This document shows positions 26,658 through 34,670 of a DNA stretch of 64,000 bases, piece by piece (the first letter of the stretch is position 1; each line of letters opens with the position of its first letter). A program made the position numbers and the translations under genes. Under the pieces are notes generated by a model, which was not told the DNA's origin, made no database searches, and saw only the letters and a list, made by a program, of their open reading frames with translations. The stretch is from Streptomyces qinglanensis (GTDB taxonomy: Bacteria > Actinomycetota > Actinomycetes > Streptomycetales > Streptomycetaceae), in NCBI RefSeq assembly GCF_900111245.1, contig NZ_FOGO01000018.1:104142-168141 (forward strand). The letters run 5' to 3'.

Positions 26658-27248
26658 TCAGGGCGCGTAGCGGGGGAGTCCGTCCGTGGAGATGGTCCAC
26701 TCGCCGATCGTGACCGCCTCCCCGTAGAGGAAGTCCTTGCGGGTGGCGTAGCGGGATCCCGCGGGGGTGGTGTGGATGTCGGAGAAGACCGCGCCTTCAC
26801 CGGTTCGGGGATCGAAGATCACATAGATCGGGATGCCGAGCAGCGGATAGTCCCGCATCTTGCTCGTCCAGTCGTTGTCCGGGTTGGAGCGCGAGACGAC
26901 CTCGATGGCGGCCAGGACGGAACGGGGGTCGAAGGAGCCCTCCACTTCCATGTCGGCCTCGGCGATCACCATGACGTCCGGGTGCCGCAGTACGCCCTCT
27001 GCCACGTCCTCGACGTCCGGCGTACCCGTGTGTGCCAGCAGTTCGTCCGGCATCACCTTCTCCAGCCGACGGCTGATGCGGGCTGCTGTCAGCTCGTGCG
27101 GCCCTCCTGGTGCCATCATGTCGTGGACGATGCCTTCCTTCGTGATCTCCAGCTTGCCGGGCACCCCGTCGCTCATGCGGCGCACGATGTCGCGCATCGC
27201 CTGGTACTGGAAAGAGTCGTGATCAGTGTGATGCGGGGTGATCGTCAC
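26658..27248 (-). CDS. Uma2-family putative nuclease (DUF820)
   Basis: The 196-residue protein shows the Uma2 variant of the PD-(D/E)XK fold: Asp in HPDVMVIAEADM, then Glu in LAAIEVVSRSNPDNDW, Lys in TSKMRDYPLLGIPIY and FDPRTGEG. Uma2 proteins are expanded in Streptomyces and their biological role is unsettled. The GTG start at 27248 has AGGAG a few bases upstream. It lies just downstream of the HTH gene and may be cotranscribed. Confidence 0.85.
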   Translation of the reverse strand: MTITPHHTDHDSFQYQAMRDIVRRMSDGVPGKLEITKEGIVHDMMAPGGPHELTAARISRRLEKVMPDELLAHTGTPDVEDVAEGVLRHPDVMVIAEADMEVEGSFDPRSVLAAIEVVSRSNPDNDWTSKMRDYPLLGIPIYVIFDPRTGEGAVFSDIHTTPAGSRYATRKDFLYGEAVTIGEWTISTDGLPRYAP

Positions 27249-27321
27249 GGCATTCGCTCCTCTCTGCGGTGACCGGAGACCAGCCCCTTCACCTTAGCGG
27301 CGACGTCCGTCGCGCGGTTCG

Positions 27322-28263
27322 CTATGACGCCCCGCCGCGGCAGTCCCGGCATCGGCCCGGGCGAGGGGCGCGGAAGGGGAGCTCGCATTTGGGGCACTCC
27401 TGGAACGGGTCCGGGCGGCGGTCCGGGGGCGGGGCCTCGGGCAGCGGCGCCGGGAGCTGGACGGTGAGGCGGTGGGAGATGAGGGCGGCCGGACGGCGGA
27501 GCGGCCCGGCGGGGAGGTGCGCCGTGAGGGTGCGGCGGACGGCCTCCGGTCCGGTGCCGCGCTCCAACCAGGCGCCGACGGCGGGGGTGAGGCGGGCCAC
27601 GTCCCGCTCGGAGAGCAGCAGACGGTCGTCGTCCCGGCGGAGCCCGGCGAGAAGCGCGGCCGCGGTGCCGTGCCGTACGGGGTCGGGGGTGCGCGGTTCC
27701 GGGAGGGGTGGTTTCGGTGCCGGGAGAGATGTGGGCTTCGGTGGCTGGGGTGGTGCGGGGGTTGCCTGGGGTGGTGCGGGCGGCGGCGGGGGTACGGCCC
27801 GGGGGGCGGCCGTGGGCCGGGGCTCCTCCGTTACGCGGGGTGCAGCATGGGGGCGGCGCTGGGGCGCCCCCGGGTTGTCGTAGGACACGGTGTGCGTGAC
27901 GAGCCGCCCGCCGGGTGCGCGCCGCGTGGTCCGCGTCAGATAGCCGTACGCCTCCAGCTCCCGCAGGGCGGCCGCGATACGGGCTTCGCCCTCGGGGAAG
28001 CGCGCGGTGAGCGACTTGATGTCCACGCGGGTGCCGTCCGGCACGGACTGGATGTGCACCGCGAGTCCGATCGCCAGGAGGGACAGCTCGCGGTGCTGGG
28101 CCAGATGGTTGCCGACGACTGTGAAGCGCTCGCGGTGCCGGTACTTGATGTGGACGACGCCGGGCCGGGCCGGGGCCGGTGCGGTCTTGGCGGAGGTGCA
28201 ACGTCGATACGGGCGAGAGGGCGGGCGCGCGGGCGCAGCCGCGTTAAGCTGCTGAACAGCCAT
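27322..28263 (-). CDS. HTH-domain protein with C-terminal zinc ribbon
   Basis: The 313-residue protein has a winged-HTH-like region (about 35-130). HIKYRHRERFTVVGNHLAQH precedes LSLLAIGLAVHIQSVPDG, TRVDIKSLTARFPEGEARI and LRELEAYGYLTR. A Pro/Ala linker, a helical region and a final C4 zinc ribbon (CPKC...CRDC) follow. This layout recalls plasmid or phage replication-associated HTH proteins of Streptomyces, but a chromosomal regulator is as likely. ATG 28263 follows GAGGAAGAAGAGA. A set of 11-bp direct repeats lies 75-140 bp upstream of the start. Confidence 0.65.
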   Translation of the reverse strand: MAVQQLNAAAPARPPSRPYRRCTSAKTAPAPARPGVVHIKYRHRERFTVVGNHLAQHRELSLLAIGLAVHIQSVPDGTRVDIKSLTARFPEGEARIAAALRELEAYGYLTRTTRRAPGGRLVTHTVSYDNPGAPQRRPHAAPRVTEEPRPTAAPRAVPPPPPAPPQATPAPPQPPKPTSLPAPKPPLPEPRTPDPVRHGTAAALLAGLRRDDDRLLLSERDVARLTPAVGAWLERGTGPEAVRRTLTAHLPAGPLRRPAALISHRLTVQLPAPLPEAPPPDRRPDPFQECPKCELPFRAPRPGRCRDCRGGAS

Positions 28264-28337
28264 GGGGAAGGTCTCTTCTTCCTCGGTGGTCAGGCCCTCG
28301 ATCGGGATTGCCGTCCCGGCCGGGGGCCGTTGCATGT

Positions 28338-28404
28338 GTGCGGTCGTCGTGCGGTCGTCGTGCGGTCGTCGTGCGGTTGACGTGCGGTTTCTCGTGCGGC
28401 CGCC
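28338..28404. repeat. Six 11-12-bp direct repeats upstream of the HTH gene
   Basis: Units starting at 28338, 28349, 28360 (identical GTGCGGTCGTC), 28371, 28382 and 28394 (diverged) run without gaps in the divergent region between the HTH gene and the SRPBCC gene. Iteron-like regular spacing of one helical turn suggests a binding array. The remainder of 28264-28686 shows no gene. Confidence 0.75.
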
Positions 28405-28686
28405 GTTTCGACGTCGTACGGATGGAGCGGGTGCTCGACTGGAGCCTATGCCAGCGAACGGGCAGGAAAGCGAGCCGAGTTCACTCTCTTCACTCCTGTG
28501 GGTTACGGAAGGTTGGTGGGCTTGGCGCGGTGCTTCGCTGGTTTCTTTACGTCTGTGATGTCGCGGAGCACCGGGACGCGGCGGACGGCGACCCGGTTGA
28601 CGGCGACCCGGAGGACGTGGGACCGGTGCGGGGGAACGGCCGATTCGTTCAAGAGAGAGGCGTGGGCGGAGGGCTACCGTCGTTCC

Positions 28687-29097
28687 ATGAGCAGCGAAGT
28701 CACCGCATCACGCCATGTGAGCGTCTACATCGATCGGCCCCTCGGCGAGGTCTATGCCTATGCGTCGAACCCGGTGAATCTGCCCGTGTGGGCCCATGGG
28801 CTGGGGGATTCCGTCGAGCAGGGGGACGAGGGGTGGGTCGCGGAGTCGTCGCCGATGGGGCGGGTGGTGGTCGACTTCGCGCCGCGTAATGAGTTGGGCG
28901 TGCTGGATCACGATGTGACGTTGCCTTCGGGGCAGACCGTCTACAACCCGGTGCGCGTGATCGTCCATGGCGCGGGGAGCGAGGTGGTGTTCACGTTGCG
29001 CCGGCGGCCGGAGATGAGCGATGCCGACTTCGAGCGGGATGCCGACACCGTTGCCGCCGATCTCGTGCGGCTCAAGTCGATCATGGAGTCCGGGTAG
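28687..29097 (+). CDS. SRPBCC-family protein
   Basis: The 136-residue protein starts MSSEVTASRHVSVYIDRPLG and contains the START/polyketide-cyclase-like helix-grip elements EVYAYASNPVNLPVWAHGL, ESSPMGRVVVDFAPRNELG and the terminal helix FERDADTVAADLVRLKSIM. Such proteins bind hydrophobic ligands; no enzyme activity is implied. GGAGGG lies about 12 nt before ATG 28687. Its stop codon lies inside a 40-bp palindromic terminator shared with the convergent DUF1062 gene. Confidence 0.8.
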   Translation: MSSEVTASRHVSVYIDRPLGEVYAYASNPVNLPVWAHGLGDSVEQGDEGWVAESSPMGRVVVDFAPRNELGVLDHDVTLPSGQTVYNPVRVIVHGAGSEVVFTLRRRPEMSDADFERDADTVAADLVRLKSIMESG

Positions 29098-29130
29098 GTC
29101 CGGCCCGCCGCGGCGGGCCGGACCTACCCG
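29091..29130. terminator. Perfect 40-bp palindrome, bidirectional terminator
   Basis: Two 20-bp complementary arms (29091-29110 and 29111-29130) lie between convergent genes. The TAG of the SRPBCC gene (29095-29097) is part of the left arm. Confidence 0.9.
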
Positions 29131-29142
29131 GTAGGGCCTGGT

Positions 29143-29748
29143 TCAGCGTTTGAACGTGAAGGTGAAGTCGGCGGAGACCTTGCCGCTCAGGCGGACCGTC
29201 GAGACGAGGTTCCCCTCGACGATCAGTCGCTCCACCTCGGCCCGCGAGAGGCCGAAGCCGTCAGCGATCAGGCGCACCGGGCGGACGGGTATCCGCGCCG
29301 CGAAGCGGACCGAGACTTCGAGCGTCTCGCCTTCCGGCACGGCCGCCGTCTCGTCTGCCGGTGCCCTCTTTCCCGGCACGTCCCCGGTGTCCGGCGATGT
29401 CGGTCCGGCGGTCTCCAGTTGCCAGGCGCTGCGCCAGTCGAGGGCGATGCGGTTGCGGCGCCGTACGGTCGGGTCCTGGAGCAGTTCGGCTGCCAGGCCG
29501 GGGTCGTTGCCGTGCAGGCGGTCCAGCAGTTCGGGGCGGATGGAGCGGACGTTGGTCCGCTCCAGCACGGTGAGCTTGGTGGTCTCCCCGCAGCCGGTGC
29601 ACAGGGCGAGGAGCCAGGCGTCGAGGAGCTTGTGGTTCGCGTTGACGCGGAATTTGCCGCTGGTCCGGAAGCGCTCGGAGGCGCAGACATGACAACGGCG
29701 GAGGATTTCGGGCAGGCGGGTGGGAACGACCACCCAGGTCGTTTGCAC
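29143..29748 (-). CDS. DUF1062 domain protein
   Basis: The 201-residue protein begins MQTTWVVVPTRLPEILRRCH and has two Cys pairs (CHVC and CTGC) around FRVNANHKLLDAWLLALC, the DUF1062 hallmark and a likely zinc ribbon. NRIALDW and the C-terminal RNA-binding-like segment LIADGFGLSRAEVERLIVEG (similar to S4-type helices) follow. Function is unknown. The GTG start lacks a strong ribosome-binding site. It is convergent with the SRPBCC gene. Confidence 0.85.
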   Translation of the reverse strand: MQTTWVVVPTRLPEILRRCHVCASERFRTSGKFRVNANHKLLDAWLLALCTGCGETTKLTVLERTNVRSIRPELLDRLHGNDPGLAAELLQDPTVRRRNRIALDWRSAWQLETAGPTSPDTGDVPGKRAPADETAAVPEGETLEVSVRFAARIPVRPVRLIADGFGLSRAEVERLIVEGNLVSTVRLSGKVSADFTFTFKR

Positions 29749-29989
29749 AGCAGTACACCGGTTTCAGTGAGAAGTCCGCAGCGGAAAGCAGCGCGGCGCA
29801 CAGGCGCGACGCGCGACAGATCAGCACTCGGGGGGTCTCACTTGGTGTACAAGGCCACGTCCTCGGTGAGGCGACAAGGGCGGTAGCACGGTAGCGGCAC
29901 CCCGGGGTCCCGCTCCACCGCTTTTTCGGGGGAGCGCCCGCAGCTCGGCTGCGGGGCGGCCGGTTCGGCTCCGGCCTGTTGCTACCGCG

Positions 29990-30196
29990 TCACCGGCGGC
30001 CTTCGTAGCGCTGCATCAGTTGGTTGCCGCCGCGCCAGCCGACGGCGGCCGCACCCGCCGCCAGGGGCCAGGACACCACGTCCGGAGCACCGAACAGGGC
30101 GGACAGCGCCGCCCCTACGACGCAGAACGCCGTGAGGGCGCCGCCTGCGCGGAGTGCCCAGCGAAGCCGTTCGCGCAGGAAGTTGCGCTCGTCCAT
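29990..30196 (-). CDS. Small membrane protein
   Basis: The 68-residue product has a charged N-terminus (MDERNFLRERLRW) and two hydrophobic segments (AGGALTAFCVVGAALSALF and VVSWPLAAGAAAVGW), ending GGNQLMQRYEGRR. It is not a family I know. Its coding bias and compact layout support a real gene. Neighbours give no clue. Confidence 0.5.
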   Translation of the reverse strand: MDERNFLRERLRWALRAGGALTAFCVVGAALSALFGAPDVVSWPLAAGAAAVGWRGGNQLMQRYEGRR

Positions 30197-30433
30197 GTCG
30201 CCCCCCGGCGGTGTGCATGCGGACCGTCGGCGGCGCCCGGTCCGGATTCTCGGCCTCGGGCGGTTGCCGTTGTGTGCGACGCCGTACCCGTCGCGGGCGG
30301 GTTCATCCGCGTTCGGCAGCGGAAGCGTCGCGCATTCGAGGAGCTTCCCGCATGCGAGGGGCGTCGCGGCGGCGCGTTGTCGCTCGTCGTGTGCGCGTGT
30401 TCTGTGCTGCGGGTGCCGGCTGGGTGCGCGGGG

Positions 30434-31327
30434 TCAGTCGGTGGTTCGGGGTGCGGTGGGCGGGGCGTGGGGGAGGAGCGCGTCGGCGAAGGCGCGGAGT
30501 CCCCGGGGGTAGGTGTCGCGTGCGGCAAGCTCTGGCCACCGGTCGCCGATGGCGGCGAGGCGGGGTACCTGGGTGGCGTCGAGGTCGCTGAAGGAGGCGC
30601 CGCGGGGGGCGGGGTGTGTGCCCTCGGCCGGTCGGCGCGCGGAGTGGGCGCGGACGAGGATCTCGCCGACGGTGTAGTACCAGAGGTCGCGGAAGACGTC
30701 GACGGCCTGGTCGGGTGTGCAGCCGCAGTCCTCGGCCCCGGCGACGACGGCCTCGACCATCCACAGGGCCGATGCGTCGAGCAGGCCGACGAACCCGTCG
30801 GCGGTGAGGATCTCGGCGGCCCAGGGCCAGTCGGCGAGGGCGTCGTGCAGGGCGGTGGCGGCCGCGACGACGCGGTCGCGCGGGTCGTCGGGGAGCTGCG
30901 GATGTGCGATCTGGTCGACGTGGTGATTGAGCAGGAGGACGAGGAGTTCGTCCTTGCTCCGGATGTGGTGGTACAGGGTCGTCGCGCCGATGCCGAGTTC
31001 GGCGGCCAGGCGGCGGATGGTCAGTTTCTCCCACCCGTCGCGGTCGATGAGCCGGCGGGCCGCCGCCAGGATCTCCGCGCGGGAGGTCAGCCGCGGGCGG
31101 CCGGTACGGCCGGTGTGTCCGCTGCGTCCGGTGTCCCCGGCGGGGCCCGTGCGACTGCCGGTGCGACTGCCGGTGCGAGCGGCCCCGTCCTGCGGTTTCG
31201 GTGCGAGCGTCTCACGTGCGTCGGACGTCTCACGCGCGTCGGACGTCTCACGCGCATCAGGCATCTCGCGTGTCCCGGGCGACGTGTGTGGGCCGGTCGG
31301 CTCGGACGGTTCGGGCGGTCGGGGCAT
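30434..31327 (-). CDS. TetR-family transcriptional repressor
   Basis: The 297-residue protein has a TetR HTH (about 80-135: RAEILAAARRLIDRDGWEKL, TIRRLAAELGIGATTLYHH and SKDELLVLLLN) and a TetR_C-like ligand domain. The N-terminal 75 residues are disordered and contain an ARETSD repeat encoded by an 18-bp DNA repeat (near 31215-31260). The true start may therefore be internal; ATG 31327 is the first good one. It is divergent from the MFS exporter at 31556 and most likely represses it. Confidence 0.85.
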   Translation of the reverse strand: MPRPPEPSEPTGPHTSPGTREMPDARETSDARETSDARETLAPKPQDGAARTGSRTGSRTGPAGDTGRSGHTGRTGRPRLTSRAEILAAARRLIDRDGWEKLTIRRLAAELGIGATTLYHHIRSKDELLVLLLNHHVDQIAHPQLPDDPRDRVVAAATALHDALADWPWAAEILTADGFVGLLDASALWMVEAVVAGAEDCGCTPDQAVDVFRDLWYYTVGEILVRAHSARRPAEGTHPAPRGASFSDLDATQVPRLAAIGDRWPELAARDTYPRGLRAFADALLPHAPPTAPRTTD

Positions 31328-31488
31328 CGCCCCATCATGCCGTCCCGCTTGCCGGGACGAGGGCGGCGCCTCTGCCGTGGACGAGGCCGTCCCGCCCATG
31401 CCGCGCCGAGCGCGGCGGCTCGTCGCCGCCTGCGGAGTCTTGCTGCTCCCGGAGCCCTTCGCGTGCGTGGCGGACGGTTCGGTGCTAC

Positions 31489-31508
31489 TTTCGGAACACG
31501 TTCGAAAA
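31489..31508. promoter_or_regulatory. Candidate TetR operator between tetR and the MFS gene
   Basis: GAAC-AC-GTTC (31494-31503) is nested in TTTCG...CGAAAA, an imperfect palindrome 48 bp upstream of the MFS start codon, in the only AT-rich part of the divergent region. Confidence 0.45.
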
Positions 31509-31555
31509 GTCGAGCCGTCCACCGTGAGCCCCCGCCGGGAACGGAGAAGAATGCG

Positions 31556-33049
31556 ATGACGAAGAGCCCAACCGCCCGCCCCGGACTGACGCTTGCCGCA
31601 GTGGCCGTCGTGCAGTTCATGGTGTCGCTGGACCTGTCGGTCGTGAACGTCGGACTCCCGGAGATCGCCGAGGGGCTCGGCTTCGGCGCGGCGGGCCTGA
31701 CCTGGGTCATCCACGCCTACGCCCTCACCTTCGGCGGGCTGCTCCTCCTGGGCGGCAGGGCCGCCGACCGGTACGGCCGCAAGCGGGTCCTGCTGCTCGG
31801 GCTGTGCCTGTTCGGTCTCGCCTCGCTGGCCGGGGGTCTCGCCCAGGCGCCCGGTCACCTCGTCGCCGCCCGGGCCGTGCAGGGTGTCGGGGCCGCCGCG
31901 CTGGCACCGGCAGCGCTGGCGGTGCTGGCCGAGACGTTCCCCGAGGGCCGGGCGCGGGTCCGGGCCTTCGGTGTGTGGAGTGCGATGAACGCCGCGGGCG
32001 GCGCCATGGGTGTGCTGCTGGGCGGGCTGCTCACCGAGTACGCCGACTGGCGCTGGGTGATGTTCGTGAATGTGCCGATGGCCGCCTGCGCGCTGGCCCT
32101 GGCCTGGCGCGGCGTCGCCGACAGCGCGCCGCTCTCCCGCGGCCGTCCGGACGTGCCCGGTGCCGTCCTGGTGACGGCGGGAACGACGCTGCTCGTGTTC
32201 GGCATCGTCCGGACCGACCGGTACGCCTGGGGCTCACCGGTCACCCTGGCGACGCTGGCGGCCGCCGTCGTGCTGCTGGCGGTGTTCGTCCACGTCGAGC
32301 GGACCACGGCACGCGAACCGTTGGTCCGGCTGGGCCTGTTCGCCAACCGGGCGGTCGCGGGTGCAAACGCCTACAACCTCCTGGTGGGTGCGGCGATGGC
32401 GGCGTCCTTCTACTTCGTCTCCCTCTACCTCCAGCAGGTCCTCGGGAACGGTCCGGCGCTGACCGGGGTGATGTTCCTGCCCTTCGCCCTCGCGGTGATC
32501 GCCGGGTCGGTGCTCGCCATCGCCCTCGGCTACCGCGTCGCGCCCCGCACCCTGCTGGTCGCCGGCGGGACGCTGACCGCGTCCGGGTTCGCCTGGTTCG
32601 GCCTGATCAGCGCCGACGGCGCCTTCGTCACCGATGTCCTGGGGCCGTCGGTCGTCGCCGGTGCCGGCTTCGGAATCTGCCTGGGGCCCGTCGTCTCCAC
32701 CGCCACCGCTGGGGTGGCTGCGCATGAGGTCGGTACCGCGTCCGGCCTGCTCAACAGTTCCCGGCAGATCGGTGCCTCCCTCGGACTGGCCGTACTGGGC
32801 ACCGCGGCTCAGCACCGCACCGGCGAGGCCGTCACCCCCGAGGCGCTCGATGCGGGGTACGCGCTCGGCCTGCGCCTCGGCGCAGGGCTGTTGGCCGCCG
32901 CGGTCCTCGTCGCGCTTCTCGTCCTGCGCCGGACCGGCCCGCCCGTATGCGCCGAGCCGGGCGAGCGGAGTGAGCGGGCCGAGCGGGGCGAGCGGGCCGA
33001 GCGGGGCGAGCCAGGCGACGACCGTGACGCCGTGTCCGTGGTGGACTGA
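31556..33049 (+). CDS. MFS drug exporter, DHA2 (14-TM) type
   Basis: The 497-residue integral membrane protein starts MTKSPTARPGLTLAAVAVVQ. It has motif D1-like FMVSLDLSVVNVGLPEIAEG and motif A as GGRAADRYGRKRVLL; these are typical of proton-driven drug antiporters of the DHA2 group. About 14 hydrophobic helices are visible. The polar C-terminal tail contains repeated GERAER units. GGAGAAGA lies 8 nt upstream of ATG 31556; the overlapping ATG at 31551 would give only a two-codon peptide. It is divergent from tetR. The exported compound is unknown. Confidence 0.9.
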   Translation: MTKSPTARPGLTLAAVAVVQFMVSLDLSVVNVGLPEIAEGLGFGAAGLTWVIHAYALTFGGLLLLGGRAADRYGRKRVLLLGLCLFGLASLAGGLAQAPGHLVAARAVQGVGAAALAPAALAVLAETFPEGRARVRAFGVWSAMNAAGGAMGVLLGGLLTEYADWRWVMFVNVPMAACALALAWRGVADSAPLSRGRPDVPGAVLVTAGTTLLVFGIVRTDRYAWGSPVTLATLAAAVVLLAVFVHVERTTAREPLVRLGLFANRAVAGANAYNLLVGAAMAASFYFVSLYLQQVLGNGPALTGVMFLPFALAVIAGSVLAIALGYRVAPRTLLVAGGTLTASGFAWFGLISADGAFVTDVLGPSVVAGAGFGICLGPVVSTATAGVAAHEVGTASGLLNSSRQIGASLGLAVLGTAAQHRTGEAVTPEALDAGYALGLRLGAGLLAAAVLVALLVLRRTGPPVCAEPGERSERAERGERAERGEPGDDRDAVSVVD

Positions 33050-33056
33050 GTCGACG

Positions 33057-33587
33057 TCAGTTGTACGTCCAGCGCCAGGAACCCGAGCTGGAGGCGCACT
33101 TGATGGCCCGGCCGCTCGCGGTGGAGGTGGTGGCGCCGTGGTCGCTGTTGCGGCAGAACTGCCCTGCCGAGTAGCAGTTTCCGGAGCTGGAGACGATCGA
33201 GCAGGTGCCCGAGCTGTCCTGGCCGCTGTTGCTGTCGCTGCTGCTGTTGCCGCCGGTTCCGCCGTTTCCGTCGTTTCCGTCGTCGGCCGCTTTCGCGGCT
33301 GCGGTCGTGGTGACGGTCACCGTGGGGCGGGGTTTCGCCTTGGCCTTGACGGTCTCGGTGACCGTGGGCGCGGGGTCGGGTGTTGCCGTCCGGGTCGCGG
33401 TGACAGTCGTCGCGGGCTTCGCCTCGTCGCCGACCGGCTGCTGTCCGTCCTCGCCGGTGGCACCGATGCCCACACCTGCGACGAAGAGGGCCACTCCTCC
33501 GACCCATACGAGAACCCGCTTGTGGAGCGGGCGGGTGTCGGGCGGGCGGGGAGCCGGAGGTATGGGAGCGGTGTACGGATTGGTCAT
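33057..33587 (-). CDS. Membrane-anchored secreted protein with Cys-rich C-terminal domain
   Basis: The 176-residue protein (ATG 33587 after GGGGGACGAG) has a Pro-rich cytosolic start and a membrane helix (VLVWVGGVALFVAGVGIGA). A Thr/Ala-rich stretch TVTATRTATPDPAPTVTETV and an Asn/Gly/Ser linker follow. The C-terminal module of about 45 residues is CSIVSSSGNCYSAGQFCRN followed by DHGATTSTASGRAIKC and WRWTYN. Four cysteines could form two disulfides outside the cell. Streptomyces has several such modules of unknown role. Its 3' end nearly meets that of the MFS gene. Confidence 0.65.
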   Translation of the reverse strand: MTNPYTAPIPPAPRPPDTRPLHKRVLVWVGGVALFVAGVGIGATGEDGQQPVGDEAKPATTVTATRTATPDPAPTVTETVKAKAKPRPTVTVTTTAAAKAADDGNDGNGGTGGNSSSDSNSGQDSSGTCSIVSSSGNCYSAGQFCRNSDHGATTSTASGRAIKCASSSGSWRWTYN

Positions 33588-34015
33588 CTCGTCCCCCAAG
33601 GGTGTTTCGGGTGGAGTGACCGTAGTGCTCTGCGGTGCACCCTGTGGAGAACTTGGGTGAGAGGTGGCCATTCTGTGACCAGTTCTCGGACTGAGGCTGG
33701 ATCGGTGCGGAGGTTTTCGCGTTCGACGTGGGGTGTGTTGGGTGCGCGGGAGGCGTGGGGCATGTGGGGTCGGACATCCGAGGTCCGCCGTTCGGCCTCG
33801 GGGCTTTCGGCAACAGGGGGAGGAGCGGGAGGGCTCCTCCCCCGTGCGGATGCGTTGCGTGCGCTGCGCGTGCGGTGCCCGGCAACGCCGGAGTGAGGTG
33901 CCTGCGGCCTGACATGGCTGCCCGGCCCGGCCTGGATGCCGACCGCAGTGGGGCCGGCCCGAGGGACGCGTGGTGCGGAGTGGCGTCTCCCGAGGGCGAG
34001 GTCAGGGGGAGCGGG
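33588..34015. other. Gap with no recognised gene
   Basis: No motif-bearing frame, repeat or strong hairpin was noticed. Confidence 0.35.
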
Positions 34016-34213
34016 TCAGGCCGCGGTGGCCAGGTGGAGGGTCAGTGCCGGGGGGATTTCCCAGCCGACCGGTGCGTCGTTGCCGCTGCCGGCGCCCCGC
34101 TCCTCCTCCTTGCCCTTCTTCTGCAAGGTGTTCAGCAGTTGGGTCGTGGCGGCGAGAAAGGCGCCGAGACCGCCGAAGAATGTGCCGAGGGCTTCCATGA
34201 GATCGAGATACAT
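34016..34213 (-). CDS. Small hydrophobic protein, hypothetical
   Basis: A possible 65-residue product begins MYLDLMEALGTFFGGLGAFL. A hydrophobic or amphipathic helix is followed by a charged patch QKKGKEEERG and a short tail. The ribosome-binding site is weak (GGCGAG). I do not recognise it and a non-coding alternative is possible. Confidence 0.35.
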   Translation of the reverse strand: MYLDLMEALGTFFGGLGAFLAATTQLLNTLQKKGKEEERGAGSGNDAPVGWEIPPALTLHLATAA

Positions 34214-34670
34214 CGCGCTCGCCTTACCGCACACGGGCCGGGCGTGCACTCTGCGATTCACAACGAAAGGAAGACTGCTCCTCGCGCGGAGAAGCTGGAG
34301 GATCCGGCCTCTCCAGCAGCTTCTCGCCGGTCACGGTGTACGCCGATCCGGGAGGGATCTGCGGCGTTCCAGCATGTCTCTCGATAGGGCACGGAATTCC
34401 TCCTCTCGCTTCTTTCCGCAATGTGTATGACGGGCCCTCACCATAGCGGTCCCGCCCCCGTCCGGTACAGGATGTATCTGACTCGGCGCTGTCATTCGGC
34501 CACTCCTCGTGCCCCCGGAAGGACGGGTGCGGCACGTCCACCGGAGGGCCGCACGGCGGGCGGCCGGCGGATGCACGCGGTTCGGGCGGGGGCCGTGCGG
34601 CCGGGTCGGCCGGCCGCCTTCACGGCCTGATTCCGTCGGTCCCCGCTGCCCTGCGGGGACCGACAGGGGG
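34214..34670. other. Gap with a good ribosome-binding sequence but no firm gene
   Basis: On the minus strand AGAGGAGGAATTCC precedes a GTG opening a frame of about 44 codons, and a 37-codon frame (34331-34444) rich in Arg/Glu overlaps it. Neither is recognised. The downstream part holds the terminator of the TerD-nuclease gene. Confidence 0.3.
34635..34664 (-). terminator. Terminator of the TerD-nuclease fusion gene
   Basis: A perfect 12-bp stem (GTCGGTCCCCGC arm) with 6-nt loop, 6 bp beyond the stop codon. Confidence 0.8.

Noticed and set aside
27245..28201. Arg/Pro-rich frame opposite the HTH gene region
   Set aside because: Composition and overlap with conserved coding sequence mark it as a shadow frame.
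28338..28404. Repeat array as a CRISPR
   Set aside because: Units are only 11-12 bp with no spacers.
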